Below, one piece after another: positions 17,892 through 29,400 of a DNA stretch of 48,534 bases; position 1 is the first letter of the stretch, and the number at the start of each line of letters is the position of its first letter. The notes beneath the pieces were generated by a model, which worked only from the letters and a program-made list of their open reading frames with translations, was not told the origin of the DNA and did no database searches. Origin of the DNA: an uncultured Lachnospiraceae bacterium (lineage in GTDB: Bacteria > Bacillota > Clostridia > Lachnospirales > Lachnospiraceae); NCBI GenBank assembly GCA_910585295.1, contig CAJUDE010000033.1, forward strand, positions 1 through 48,534. The letters run 5' to 3'. Position numbers and translations under genes: made by a program.

Positions 17892-19586
17892 TTACAGCCT
17901 GGTCACAAGATGCTCAAGCATCTCAGAAATTACATTGATAAACCGGCTTGCCGCATTATATGCGCTTTGGTATTTTATCATATTCTGCAGCTCTTCATCT
18001 GAAGAAACGCCAAATACCTGCTGCCTGTTATTGTCTATAGCGGCCACTTCCCCGCTTAAATCTTCTGACATCCCTTTGTAGACATTCCCTTTCGTGCCAA
18101 TGCCGTCCATCATCCTCTGGTAATATTCTTTAAAATTACAGGGGTTTGTGTCATTGGCATTCACAAGATATTTCTTCTCTTCCCAAATATCCACAAGCTT
18201 CTTGGCCATTGCCATGTCAGGCTCCCCATTCTTGCTAAGGTGGGGCAGCCCAGACTCTACCTCTAACAAATCAGGATGCACCGTAACGCCCTGAATGGTG
18301 TACATATTGGCAGGGTCGCTTGGGTCCTCTTCATTATACACATAATATATGGTGTTATCATCTGCAACCACTGGAGTATAGCGGTCGCATCCCCGCCTGG
18401 CAAAAAGTTCCCTGCCTGGCTTCTCCCCATCTTTGCCAATACATCCGTTTTCTTCATCCCAAACCTTAACATTATTATAGGTCACCCCATTTTTGTCGGT
18501 AAAGGTCGCTGTAGTAGTCGGGCTTAATACATCATTGATTGATGTGATAATCTGATGGATAAACTGGTCAAACTCTGCCTCTGAAGAAAGCATCACGGAC
18601 ATTCCCGCCCCATCATTGTATTTCTCTGCGGAAACGCCTAATACGTCCCTGTAATCTGCAAATTTATCCCCCCTGGTAAGCACCAGCGCCTTTAATTCGC
18701 CAATATCGGTATTTAATTCTGGGGAAATGTCCACCGTAAAGTCGAACATAGGGGTATACTTCCCCTGCCCCATATCAGACAAACGAGGCCAGTATGGGGT
18801 AACAAAGCCCGTAATTTCATCTGTCAACGTCCCAACTTCAAACACATGTATTTCATCCAGGAATTCCACATTCTCAAGCTTAACCCTCACCGCCCCATTG
18901 ACGTCTTCCCTGAAATCAACCTTGGCCAAAGAGGAAAGCTCATCCAGAGCATTGTCCCGTTCATCCCGCAGGGTCATTGCCGTTTCCACGCCTGCTGATT
19001 CAATCTTCATAATCTGCTGGTTTAAATCCTGGATAATATGCCCTAATTCATTGATACGGTCTATCCCTTCCCGTACCTTAATATTGATCCTTTTCTGATA
19101 TTCCTTCATATTCTGGTAGATCCCTTGGGCGCGCTCGATAAATATCGTCGCCTTCTGGACTACCAAGTTCTGCTTCACTTCCAAATCTGGCTCTTTATGG
19201 AACTCTTCTAAAGAATCCCAGAAATCTTCCAGCACTCCCTGAAACCGTTCCCCTTCCAATTCCTGGAAGATATTTTCCACATCCTGTACCGCAAGGTAAT
19301 TCGTTCCATAGAAATTCTGCCGGCCATTCTCTGTACGGTAATATTTATCCAAAAAATAATCCCTGGTATGTACCACATCAGCGATAGCCAAGCCAAGGCC
19401 TGCCTGCTGTTTGCTGATAGCGGCATTTTTAAATGTTACATAATCCCTGTCTGCAAATAATACCTGCTGCCTTACATACCCTTTGGTATCTGCATTCGCT
19501 AGGTTGTTGGCTGTAGTGTTCAGCGCATTCTGGCTGTTCTGCAGCCCGGACGCCCCTATATACAGACTTCCCATTCCATTTGCCAT
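17892..19586 (-). CDS. flgK: Hook-associated protein FlgK, first paralog
   Basis: This 564-residue protein has the same domain plan as its downstream neighbour: N-terminal SLYIGASGLQNSQNALNTTANNLANADTKGYVRQQ, a helical region with LRDERDNALDELSSLA, a variable centre, and a C-terminal MIKYQSAYNAASRFINVISEMLEHLV. The two copies differ strongly in the centre, so they are old paralogs, not a recent duplication. It follows flgN. The pair may form stacked junction rings or serve different filaments. Confidence 0.92.
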   Translation of the reverse strand: MANGMGSLYIGASGLQNSQNALNTTANNLANADTKGYVRQQVLFADRDYVTFKNAAISKQQAGLGLAIADVVHTRDYFLDKYYRTENGRQNFYGTNYLAVQDVENIFQELEGERFQGVLEDFWDSLEEFHKEPDLEVKQNLVVQKATIFIERAQGIYQNMKEYQKRINIKVREGIDRINELGHIIQDLNQQIMKIESAGVETAMTLRDERDNALDELSSLAKVDFREDVNGAVRVKLENVEFLDEIHVFEVGTLTDEITGFVTPYWPRLSDMGQGKYTPMFDFTVDISPELNTDIGELKALVLTRGDKFADYRDVLGVSAEKYNDGAGMSVMLSSEAEFDQFIHQIITSINDVLSPTTTATFTDKNGVTYNNVKVWDEENGCIGKDGEKPGRELFARRGCDRYTPVVADDNTIYYVYNEEDPSDPANMYTIQGVTVHPDLLEVESGLPHLSKNGEPDMAMAKKLVDIWEEKKYLVNANDTNPCNFKEYYQRMMDGIGTKGNVYKGMSEDLSGEVAAIDNNRQQVFGVSSDEELQNMIKYQSAYNAASRFINVISEMLEHLVTRL

Positions 19587-19654
19587 ATTAGCTTTCTCCT
19601 TCTATTTCCGCATCCCTGCTCTATTTTCTTATCCTTAATATCCCAATCCTGGAA

Positions 19655-20167
19655 TCATTGCTTCGCGTCAAAGCCGCTGCTTCCCAGCAAATCTCCAGTA
19701 TTATTAGCCCTCTTATCATAATTGGCGGTCACTGGCGCCTGCCGCATGCTCTTAAAAAGCGTAAGGTCAAATTCTGCCATCTCCATTGCCTGCTTCAGCA
19801 GCACCTCATTCTGCCCGTTGATATCAGCCATCTCTGCCAAAGTGTTGTGGAGCTTCTCCTTCAGCTCCATTAACTTCTGCTGCTCTTTTGGCTGTTTATT
19901 TAAAAAGGCTATCATATTAGTAACCGTCAGATCCTCTGGCTTCTTACTAAGTACGATAGACATATCATTGACAACTTCTTCTCTTTTCTTTTCCAAATTC
20001 TTGAGAATGCTTGTAATTTCCTGTTCCCGCCCGGTAATCTCTTCAAGAGCGGGGATATTTCCGTCAATAATAATCTGTCTCTTTTCCCGGGACAATTCTG
20101 TTAGGCGTCCATATTCCCCGTTCTCTTTTTCTAATACATCCATAAAATCTTCCATTAAACTGGCCAC
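19655..20167 (-). CDS. flgN: Flagellar chaperone FlgN
   Basis: This 170-residue, mostly helical coiled-coil protein matches the FlgN family in length and pattern (an N-terminal DFMDVLEKENGEYGRLTELSREKRQIIIDG, then EEITGREQEI). FlgN escorts FlgK and FlgL to the export gate, which fits its position between flgM and the two flgK genes. The start is GTG, 7 bases after GAGG. Confidence 0.88.
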   Translation of the reverse strand: MASLMEDFMDVLEKENGEYGRLTELSREKRQIIIDGNIPALEEITGREQEITSILKNLEKKREEVVNDMSIVLSKKPEDLTVTNMIAFLNKQPKEQQKLMELKEKLHNTLAEMADINGQNEVLLKQAMEMAEFDLTLFKSMRQAPVTANYDKRANNTGDLLGSSGFDAKQ

Positions 20168-20182
20168 GTGAAAACCTCATTT

Positions 20183-20458
20183 CTAGAAATATGCTTCATA
20201 TTTTTCCAATAATTTTGCAACGAAATCTCCTGTTTCCACCTTATAGTTCCCGGATGCAATACTGCTCTTCAATGCAGCGACTTTATCTGCCCTGACATCA
20301 GAAGCTTCTGCCACTGCCTGTTTCGCTACTTGAAAATCCCTTCCTGCACGGGAAATCTGCACTTCATCTTTCTTGCTGACGCTCCCACTGCCTTTAACCC
20401 TGGAAGCTCTGCTGCTGCTAAATACCTGAGTAACCTGATTGTATGCTTCTATACGCAT
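20183..20458 (-). CDS. flgM: Anti-sigma-28 factor FlgM
   Basis: This 91-residue protein holds sigma-28 inactive until the hook is complete and FlgM is exported. The N-terminal MRIEAYNQV and the C-terminal helices DKVAALKSSIASGNYKVETGDFVAKLLEKY are the family pattern; the middle is disordered. It is the first gene of the late flagellar cluster and is itself behind a sigma-28 promoter, giving negative feedback. Confidence 0.93.
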   Translation of the reverse strand: MRIEAYNQVTQVFSSSRASRVKGSGSVSKKDEVQISRAGRDFQVAKQAVAEASDVRADKVAALKSSIASGNYKVETGDFVAKLLEKYEAYF

Positions 20459-20523
20459 AAAGGCATCTCCTTTCTCTTTATCTATTCTGCTTATTTAATA
20501 GTATTTCTTTCTGTCTAATTTAT

Positions 20524-20550
20524 TTATCGGTTGTTTAAATAGAAACTTTA
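20524..20550 (-). promoter_or_regulatory. Sigma-28 promoter of the flgM operon
   Basis: On the minus strand, TAAAGTTT (20543-20550), 11 bases, then ACCGATAA (20524-20531). This is the textbook FliA/SigD promoter with a single mismatch, placed about 65 bases before flgM and downstream of the sortase-operon terminator. Confidence 0.9.
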
Positions 20551-20569
20551 GGAAATAATAGCGAACAAG

Positions 20570-20600
20570 AAAAAAGAATCCCGCCAGCAGGATTCTTTTT
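20570..20600 (-). terminator. Terminator of the surface-display operon
   Basis: Perfect arms AAAAAGAATCC (20571-20581) and GGATTCTTTTT (20590-20600) enclose an 8-base loop, followed by a U-tract on the minus strand. It separates the LRR gene from the flgM promoter. Confidence 0.88.
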
Positions 20601-20613
20601 CCAAAATATTTCT

Positions 20614-22221
20614 CTACTCTATATTTGCCTTCTTTTTCTTCTTAGTAATTACCAGGTAACCGCCTGCAAAGAACACACCAAGGCAAAGCACATACCTTGC
20701 GTCAAACGCAATCCCTGTCTTGGGAGTCCCGCTCCCTACTTGGGCAGTGCCCATATTCCGGGATACAGAAGTACGTGACCCTGCGTTGGTCCCGCCGCCG
20801 CTGCCTGTCTGTGAACTTCCGCCGTTCGTTCCGCCGCCGGTTGTTCCGCCGTTATTCCCCCCTGGCTTCGTGCCGCCTGGAGTTTGGCCTGGCTTAGGCG
20901 TAGGCGTTGGCGTTGGGCTTCCTGAGCCTGGCGTTGGCGTTGGTGTTGGGCTTCCTGAGCCTGGCGTTGGCGTTGGTGTTGGGTCTTCCCCCTGGTTGCC
21001 AATGCTCTCAAAGACAAATCCATTTTCATCTGCAAACTTCTCTGCCTGGGACCCTGTATATCCGCGAATTACATCTGGGGTCCAAGAAGACTGGGACCCA
21101 ATAGAGGTCACGCTTGCTGGAATTGTAACTGCTTTGATGCCGCTGCCAGTAAAAGCGTCTACTTCAATCGTTGTGACAGAAGTAGGGATTTCCAGGCTAT
21201 ACACATAAGGGCTGTCGCTAAAGGCAGCCGAAGCAATAGAAGTCATGCTGTCTGGCAAAGTCAACTCGGATTTCCCTACTGGGCAATACAAAAGCTGTGA
21301 CATCCCAGCATCATAAACTGCGCCGTCGGAAGAAGTATAGCTTCCGTTCCCGCTCTCTACATTTACTTCTGAGAGATTGCTGCAGCCATCAAAAGCGCTG
21401 AAATCTATAGAAGAAACAGACGCTGGAATACTAATGCTTGACAGCCCGCTGCAGTTCCCAAATGCCTGGGAGCCAATGCTGCTTACAGACCCTGGGATAC
21501 TGACGCTTCCAAGGCTGCTGCAGCCATATAATGTAAGCTCGGGGATAGAAGACATCCCACTGGAAAGGGAAACTGACCCTAACCCGCTGCAGCCTGCCAA
21601 AACCCCGCTGCCCATAGAGGTAACGGAAGAGGGGATTGTAATATCAGATAAGCCAACGCAATTATTAAAAGCGCTGCTTCCAATTTCTGTAACGGAACCT
21701 GGGATGCTAATGCTCCCAAGGCCTCCACAGCCGTTAAATGCCTGCGCGCCAATAGAAGTCACGCTATCTGGGATATTTACAGAACCAAGGCTGCTGCAGC
21801 CGTCAAAAGTCTCAGAAGGGATCGCCCCTAACCCTGCTGGAAGGTCTACATAGCCAAGGGAAGAACATCCATAAAAGGCTCCCCCTCCAAGGCTGACTGA
21901 CCCGCCAAATACTGCGCTAGTCAGCCCAGTGCAGCCGGAAAATGCATAGCTTCCCACGCTTGTTATATTGGCTGGGATTGTCACGCTGGAAATACTTCCA
22001 TTTCCTGCAAAAGCATAATCCGCAACTGCGGTAGCAGAAGACGGCAGGGTGATGCTCCCGCCAGACCCGCTATATCCAGTAATGGTACTGCCTTCCATAA
22101 TAAAATCACTGCCATCTGCAGTAACATCCCCTGTCGCCATTGTCTGTATCATCGGACACAGGGCAAAGGTTAAGGCCAGTATCAATATTGCATTGAAACA
22201 TCTGCCAAATAATTTTTTCAT
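20614..22221 (-). CDS. Leucine-rich-repeat (BspA-type) surface protein with TPKTG sorting signal
   Basis: This 535-residue secreted protein begins with a signal peptide (MKKLFGRCFNAILILALTFA). Residues about 40-400 hold roughly fourteen BspA-type repeats of the form IP-SVTSIG--AF-GCS-L, which mediate adhesion in other bacteria. A proline/threonine then glycine-rich spacer (PTPTPGSGS repeats, then GGT/GGS) crosses the wall, and the C-terminus has TPKTG, a hydrophobic stretch and a lysine tail. That is a cell-wall sorting signal of the (S/P)PxTG kind used by clostridial SrtB. The gene is 36 bases downstream of a class B sortase and is its evident substrate. Confidence 0.92.
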   Translation of the reverse strand: MKKLFGRCFNAILILALTFALCPMIQTMATGDVTADGSDFIMEGSTITGYSGSGGSITLPSSATAVADYAFAGNGSISSVTIPANITSVGSYAFSGCTGLTSAVFGGSVSLGGGAFYGCSSLGYVDLPAGLGAIPSETFDGCSSLGSVNIPDSVTSIGAQAFNGCGGLGSISIPGSVTEIGSSAFNNCVGLSDITIPSSVTSMGSGVLAGCSGLGSVSLSSGMSSIPELTLYGCSSLGSVSIPGSVSSIGSQAFGNCSGLSSISIPASVSSIDFSAFDGCSNLSEVNVESGNGSYTSSDGAVYDAGMSQLLYCPVGKSELTLPDSMTSIASAAFSDSPYVYSLEIPTSVTTIEVDAFTGSGIKAVTIPASVTSIGSQSSWTPDVIRGYTGSQAEKFADENGFVFESIGNQGEDPTPTPTPGSGSPTPTPTPGSGSPTPTPTPKPGQTPGGTKPGGNNGGTTGGGTNGGSSQTGSGGGTNAGSRTSVSRNMGTAQVGSGTPKTGIAFDARYVLCLGVFFAGGYLVITKKKKKANIE

Positions 22222-22257
22222 TCTCTTGTCCTCCTTGAAAAACTGGTGTATGTGCTG

Positions 22258-23415
22258 TTAAGGGGAAAGCTTCTTTGCCAGCAAAACTAACCTGCCATCT
22301 TCTGTATAATTATTACAGGTTGAAAGTGTCAACAATTTATCTCCATACGAGATATCTATGCCCTCGCCCATAATATTCATTTTCTTCATGTTTTCCAGGA
22401 AGTTGTTAAAATTCTCCTCATTCCCTGCATTGATAAAATCATAATAGCGGAATCCCTCTTCTCCTTCCTGCGGCACCTTCGCCAAACACACTGCTACAAT
22501 TTCATATTCTGCTTTCTCATAAATTGTATTGAAAGTAATGGCCTTATGTTCTCTCCAAAACGCTTCATCCAGGAAATCTTTCAGTTCCCCAAACATCAGC
22601 CCGCTCTTCATATTGTGGCCATATACGATTAAGTTGTCATCCTGCTGTTCATAATCATTCCTGGAATCCAGGAAAATCGAGCCGTTGATATCTTCCTCGC
22701 CATCATAATTGTGGGTCAGATAGAAGTCGCTGCTTTCTGGCACAGCCTGCATCACTGGATAGTCAATCCCTGTCCCCGGTATGGAAATCCATCCGGCAAA
22801 GTCGGAATTCTTCTGATGCAATTTCTGGTACTCTGGAAGGACCTGCGGGCCTTTTGGCTTCTCCACAGTCTCCTGCTCAAGTTCTGCGCCATATATTCTA
22901 TTTTCTACAGTTCCCGACTGCGCCAGCACCGGCTCTTCTTCCTCCCCATTCAGCACTTCAATGAAGCGGGCAGAAAGCCAGTCTGACGCTGCGGAAATCT
23001 CCTGGTCTTCTTTCATCCGTTCTAGTTCCCTGGTCTTTTGCTGGTCATGGTATTCACTTCCCAAAAAGACCAGAAAACATACAACTGCGCCTGTCATGCA
23101 AATCGCCCCCACTATCTGGCTGAGGGACAACTGCTTGAACTTGCTTGCAACCCTGTCCGTAAAGGATGTCCTGGAGATAGCCTTATAGTCCTCTGCCACC
23201 ATATCGGAAAGGTATAGGAGGTAATCATCCCCAATCACGCTTTTAAATATGATTTTGCCTTCCCGAATCAGTGAGTAAAGCCTTTGGGCCACCCCAGCCT
23301 CATTGATATCCATTTTTTTTGAAATATATCTGATTTTTTCAATATCGTCCAATGCTTCCTGATATTTCTCATAGGAATCAAATTGGAACTTTCCAATACA
23401 ATATACTCTGCCCAT
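22258..23415 (-). CDS. srtB: Class B sortase with cytosolic N-terminal domain
   Basis: This 385-residue transpeptidase anchors surface proteins to peptidoglycan. The catalytic set is complete: His267 in VYGHNMKSG, Cys367 in LLTLSTCNN and Arg375 in EDGRLVLL. Class B features include the DYPVMQ strand and the IFLDSRN segment. One membrane span lies at about residues 98-118, with the catalytic domain outside. Unusually, about 95 residues precede the span and would be cytoplasmic; that part is not recognised. It lies between the giant repeat protein (24-base gap) and the LRR substrate, so all three form one operon. Confidence 0.94.
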   Translation of the reverse strand: MGRVYCIGKFQFDSYEKYQEALDDIEKIRYISKKMDINEAGVAQRLYSLIREGKIIFKSVIGDDYLLYLSDMVAEDYKAISRTSFTDRVASKFKQLSLSQIVGAICMTGAVVCFLVFLGSEYHDQQKTRELERMKEDQEISAASDWLSARFIEVLNGEEEEPVLAQSGTVENRIYGAELEQETVEKPKGPQVLPEYQKLHQKNSDFAGWISIPGTGIDYPVMQAVPESSDFYLTHNYDGEEDINGSIFLDSRNDYEQQDDNLIVYGHNMKSGLMFGELKDFLDEAFWREHKAITFNTIYEKAEYEIVAVCLAKVPQEGEEGFRYYDFINAGNEENFNNFLENMKKMNIMGEGIDISYGDKLLTLSTCNNYTEDGRLVLLAKKLSP

Positions 23416-23439
23416 GGTATCAACTCCATCCTTCCCGGC

Positions 23440-26400
23440 TTATTTCTTTACGGTTACTGATTTCACAGCGGAATAGCTGCTGTAATAATTCTTTTTGTTA
23501 ATTTTCTTGCTTACGCGCACTTTATAATAATACTTCTTTTTGCCTTTTAATTTCTTATCTGTATATGTGGTTTTCTTCGTAGTTGCAATCTTTTTGTATT
23601 TGCCTTTCTTGCTGGTGCTTCGGTAAACCTCATACTGGCTGGCCCCTTTTACCTTATTCCATTTCAAGACTGCCTGTTTCGACTTTTTGGAAGCCAAACT
23701 CTTAATCTTTGTGGAATTTGGCGCTGTCGCGGTTTTTACGCTGGTAAACGGCCCATAGAAATACTGGCCATTTTTAATTACATAAGCCCTTACCCGGAAC
23801 GTTGCCGCCGTCCCTGCTTTTAGCTTGGATACCGTCCCTTTGCTGGAACTTCCTTTTTTCACCCTTGCAGCGCGCCTATTTTTCTCATTATAAATCTCAT
23901 ATCCGCTTACAGCAGTGTTTTTTGTCCATGAGATTGTAACGCTCTTATTGGTGTACTTGCTAAATTTCACTCCAGCCATCCCAGGGACTTTGATATTAAA
24001 GCTTACTGTCTGGGCCCCGGTATAATTGCCTGTGCCTCTGATCACTATGCTCGCCCTTCCAGGCATTACGTTGTCTACATAGACCAGAGTGTAATCCTTT
24101 CCATTTTCCAGAACTTTATCGCCATTTGAAACCGTAATTGGCGGGACATGTTCTTTCCCATTATATACCTGCTCGCTGACAGGGCTTACTTGCGCCCTCC
24201 CAAGCTGCTGTGGGTTGATTTGGAAAGTTGTGCTTGTGCTTCCAGTGTATTTATTTATTCCTAAAATATTAATTGTCGCTGTGCCTGCATTTACATTCTG
24301 CGCGTAGGTAAGCTGATAATCCACGCCTTCGGTTAAAATATTGCCGTCATCCTCTATCCGAACCGGAGGGGTAATCGCCTGCCCGGTATAAGTATATGCA
24401 GCCGCTACGCCGCGGACAATGGTCTTTGCCGATAGTTCCCTTGCAATCTCGAAGCTTACATTTTTCTTCCCTGTATACCATGGCTCAACCCCAGTAAGGA
24501 CAATGGTTGCCGTCCCACGTTCCACATTGTTCTGGTATTCCACGGTATAATCGGTTCCTTCTGCCAGTACCTTTCCACCAAGGCTTACCACTGGCACTGG
24601 GGTTACCGGGCTTCCCGTATATTCCTGTACAGGGATTGGCGCAACCGTTACCATATTCATGCTTCCAAGGATACGGAAATCACTTGTTATGGTTCCAGAA
24701 TAGTTGCCCATTCCAGTAATTGTTACTGTTGCTGTCCCTACTGCCGTGTTATTCACAGCGCTGACACGGTAATCCCTGCCAACTACCAGAGCAATTGGCG
24801 CATTCGGCGCTTCTTCCCCGTCCGTTGCCGGGCTGGCAACAGGAGGCTGGAAAGTAAGTTCCACTACTGGGATAATAGCGCTGCCCGTATACTGATGGTC
24901 TTTCAAAGGCTCTAATGCCATCCCCGTGTCTATCACGCCTTCTGTCCCAATATTTTTCGGCTTAATCACAAAGGACATAGTTGCTGTTCCGCTGAACGGC
25001 TCTTTTCCTGTTACGGTAATGGTTGCCGTCCCAGCATTTTGATTATCTGCATAAGTAACATCATAGTCATCTTCTGTCAAAGGAACTGGCGTTTCAATGC
25101 CTTCTGCAAGGAGGTTCACCTTTACTTCTGGCCGAATCGGGCGCCCGTTGTAATCCTGTTCTGGAACCTGCTCTATCTGCAGCACTCCATTTGGCGGGAT
25201 AATGCGGAACGTCTCTGTTCTCTTTCCAGTATAATTTCCCTGCCCAACCAGTTCCACAGTGCCTACTTCTGCCACGCCTGCGTGTTCTGACTGGTTCTCA
25301 AGCCTATAGTCCTTATCCAATTCCAATGCTGCTCCTAGGGATACCCCCATATCTTTCACATTGAAGCTTGGCGCTACTGGCTCTCCATTGTTGTAAAGGG
25401 CGGCTCCGCTAACCGTAATCCCCTCTGCATTAATATCCCTTGGCAAAATATCAAAGTGAAGGACATTCTCGCCTTCATACCCGCCTTTCCCTGTTATAGT
25501 AATGGTAGGCAGTTCTGCGTCTTCTGCGCCTTCCAGCGGCACATTGACATTATTTGTATAATTGATGTCGTAATCTTCCCCTTCGGCCAATACAACCTTA
25601 TTCTTGCCATCCTGATAGGACACTTCAACTTTTGGCTGCTGAGGCAAGCCATTGTAAGCTGCTGTTTCTGTTATTTTATAATCCAGAGTATTCATCTGCC
25701 TGAGTACTATATTGAACTCAAAGCTATTCTCCCCTGTGTACTTCCCTTTGCCTTTGAGGACAACCTTTGCCGCCCCTTTCTCGCTGGCTGGCCCTACGTT
25801 ATTCTCCCAACGCACGACCTCATAATCTTCAGGATCCAGCTTCAGCTTAGACTGGTAAGGGTCATAAGGGGTTGTGCCTTCTTCTGGCTCAGTTTCCATG
25901 CCTTCAATGTCCTTGGCATTGTTATTGTATACCTCAATTGTCGGCTCCTGCGCCTCTCCGGTATACAAATAAGCATTTTTGTAATCCCCAAGGGTCTGGC
26001 TCCCAACAAAACGGACTACAATCCCTTTATCCGTCATCGGCTTCGGCACAATCTTGTACTCCCGCTTCACAACGCCCGTATAGTAGCCTACGCCTTTAAC
26101 CACAACAGTGGCGACGCCTTCCCCGCTGATATTCACATTGTTCTGGCTGAACTCATCTACCCCGTACTTGGTATGGTTCGCCTCTGTAATAATTACAAAA
26201 TCTTTGTCTTCCCCTTCCTGCAGGATATATGGCTCTGTGCCGCCTGCAAGTATTGGAGACTTATCTTCAAACCTCATGTCTGGGTAGGTCGGGACAATCC
26301 CGTAAGGAACTGTCTCTGGGTCGCCCCATGGCAATTCCATATACCGTTCAACGCCGTTGACAGACGGGTCGCGGTCTACTTCTGCAATACTTGCCACAAT

Positions 26401-29400
26401 TGCAAAATTCTTCTCATAGACTCCCGCATAGTTGCTCTTTTTGGGAGCTTCAATCCAGATAGAGGCCTTACCAATTTTGGTATTGTTCTCATACCGGATG
26501 GTATAATCTTTCCCTTCCACTAACAGGGTATCGCCATCGCCCTTATTCCAGTTAATCTCTAAAGCGTTTTTCTCCGGGTCTTCTGGCGTACACTGATTCC
26601 CATCTGCCGGGAAATTAATTGGGCTTCTGTTATACGCCCATTTCCATCCCAGTTCATCTTCCTTAGTGCATCCTTCTAATTTGTCAATGGCATTCACAAT
26701 TGGAGTAATCTTGTCAATGGTCTCTTCACTCAATTGCCTTGGCGTAATAGTAAAGTTTCCAGAGAATTTACCGCAATAATTGCCATCGTACTTTAAGTCT
26801 GCATTCCTCTTGGCAAATACTTCATATTCCGGAAGCTTCCGGTTGCTCTCGTCTTCTGGGTCTGCCGTCTCCGGCTCATCCGTCCATACATTTGTATTAT
26901 ATTTTGCTGAGATTGTGTAATCGTAATCCCCGCTGGGCGCTTCCCCTTCGGCAAGTTTTAACCCGGTAAGCTCTGCCTGCGCCTGCTGGAACATAATTTT
27001 TAAATCTGGGATAATTGCCGAGCCATTATATTCATAGCCCTCCTGCAGCCCGCTTACACCCAGTTCTGTCTCCAGCTCCGTCCCAACATTACTGATATCC
27101 CGCTGGAAGATCTTAAATTGCCCAGGGTTCGCTCTATTGTCCCCGCTTGCGCGTCCGCCTTCTTTCGCAGAGACAACCGCCTCCCCAAACTCAGTTCCAT
27201 CCAGTGCAGATTCATCTTTCCATCCGTCATTCAGCGGATGGGTCGCCTTTTCATTCTTATCATAAGCCACGTCATAATCTGCTTCTGGGTCCAAGGTTAT
27301 GGTTTCATTCGCTTCCTCAAACATTTCCAACAGATATGTCACTGTAACATTTGGCTCGTTCCCACCTGCCGCTTTCGGCTTAAATACGCAGTCATCCGGC
27401 TGTACTGTGGTATGGCTCCCACCCAAATCCACCAGGATACGGAACGTCTTCTCAATCGTACCTGAGAAATTCCCTTTTCCTTTGATAGTGCAGGTCGCTT
27501 CGCCAGGTTTTTTATTATTTGCATATTCTACTGTGTAGTCCTTGCCGTATTCTAACTGCACTGGATCATAATCCTTGTCAGCGTCTTCCTGAATCCCTAC
27601 TGGCTTAAACCATACCTGCAGGTCTTTCCAAATAATCTCATCTTTGGAACATTTAGCGCCAGGGGCATGCTCATGTTTCTTTTCCGCCGCCTCGGTGCCG
27701 CCCATCTCTGCTGGCAGCGCATTGTCTGGGGACGCGTCATACTTAATCTGATCCAGGACTACTTCATCCTCTACCCCTTTGACTTCAATCCTTCCCCCTT
27801 CTGCCCCAGTCAGGTCGAAAGGCTCTATCTCATAATCCCTGCTAGTAAACCCTCCATAATTATCTGGCGAGCCATTAATTTTCACGCTGTAAGAACCAAC
27901 GCCATAAGGATAGTTCTCAGGGTCTGTAATCTCTGTTTCCTTTTTCTCCGCATCATAACTATAATATTGTAAGGAATAATCATTCGGTGTAGTTAAATCC
28001 CTCCCATTGTGGGTAATCTCAGGCTTCGGCGCAATTGGCCGGCCAGAATACACGTACAGGGTGTTAATGCCGGAAATCAGATACTTGTGGACATCCTCCA
28101 GGTTCTTCTCCTCTGTAGTCAGGTTCAGGGGAATCACCTTAAATATCTTGCTTCCACCTTCATAATAATTCCCAATGCCTGTAATCTTTGCATATTTATT
28201 GTCCCCCACTGGCGTTGGGTCAATATCCGGATTTTCATTCTCTATGGTGAAATCAACCCCTTCTTTTAATTCCAAAACTTCCCCTGTCGCCAGCTTAAAT
28301 GTAACCTTTGCATTCTTAGGGTTGATAACCCCCGCGGTATAAATCTGATCTGGAATTTCCACATTAGTCCTTCTTGTTGCAGGGTCCCCATTCAAATCCC
28401 ACAGGCTTCCTTTAATTCGGAAATATAAGGTTCTCTTTCCACTATAATTCTTCCCTATGCCAGTGATGGTTGCCTCTGCGGTTCCAATCGTTGTATTTTT
28501 ACTATAAGAAACAGTGTAATCCGTCCCTAGTCCCATAGGTACATCAATGTTTTCAGGACCTACATTCGCAAGGAAGAGCCTGAGGTTAGGCAATTCCTTT
28601 GGCGTCCCATCATAACGGTAGTAATTGTTTTCCAAATCCCCATTGATCAAGTCATACGGATCCATGCCTATTACCCGCGCGTCTGCCAGCGCGCTTAAAT
28701 TATCTACCTCCCCAATATCACATTGCACGATATTAAATTTAAATTCCACTTCCCCTTCATAATTTTCTTTTCCTTTTATTATAACAGTCCCCGCGCCTGT
28801 ACCGCATTCTATATTGTCGCCATAACCCAGTTCATAATCTGTTCCAGGTTTCAGCACGCCGTTTACTGTATGGGTAACATCGCCAACATTCGGTTTAATG
28901 GTCACCCCTGTATAATATTGATTCGGTATTGGCTTGATGCTAATGCTGTCTTTCGTAATGACCTGTTTTTTAATTGTAAACTTTCTGGTTATATCCCCTG
29001 TATAATTTCCCACGCCACTAATGGTCATGGTTATCTCGCCATCTGACACATTGGTATGCTGTGTGCCGTTTTTGTCATTCAAATAAGACACAGAATACTC
29101 ATTTTTGCCCAACGGTTTCGTACCATTTCCGGCGCCAAGGTTCACTATAATATCAACCTCCGGCTTAATAGGACTTCCTGTATAGAAATGCTCGTCATTA
29201 TCAATAGGCTTTTTTACATTTACATATCCAGCCTCGGTAGATAACTTGCTTTCTGATATCTCTAATGGCTGAATCGTAAATTCATAGGTAAACGTGTCCT
29301 TGAAGTTCCCTTTTCCTGTCACTTCCACGACCGCCTTATTTCCTGCAGTTGTTGCATTGGTTGCATTTTCCCAATTCAATTCATAATCCGTCCGCCATGT

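Noticed and set aside
20736..21035. Minus-strand 99-codon frame rich in Gln/Arg repeats
   Set aside because: It is a frame-shifted reading of the Pro/Thr/Gly repeat spacer of the LRR protein.
25456..26523. Long plus-strand frame (355 codons) opposite the giant surface protein
   Set aside because: It reflects the repetitive codon pattern of the repeat protein; no start context or domain.
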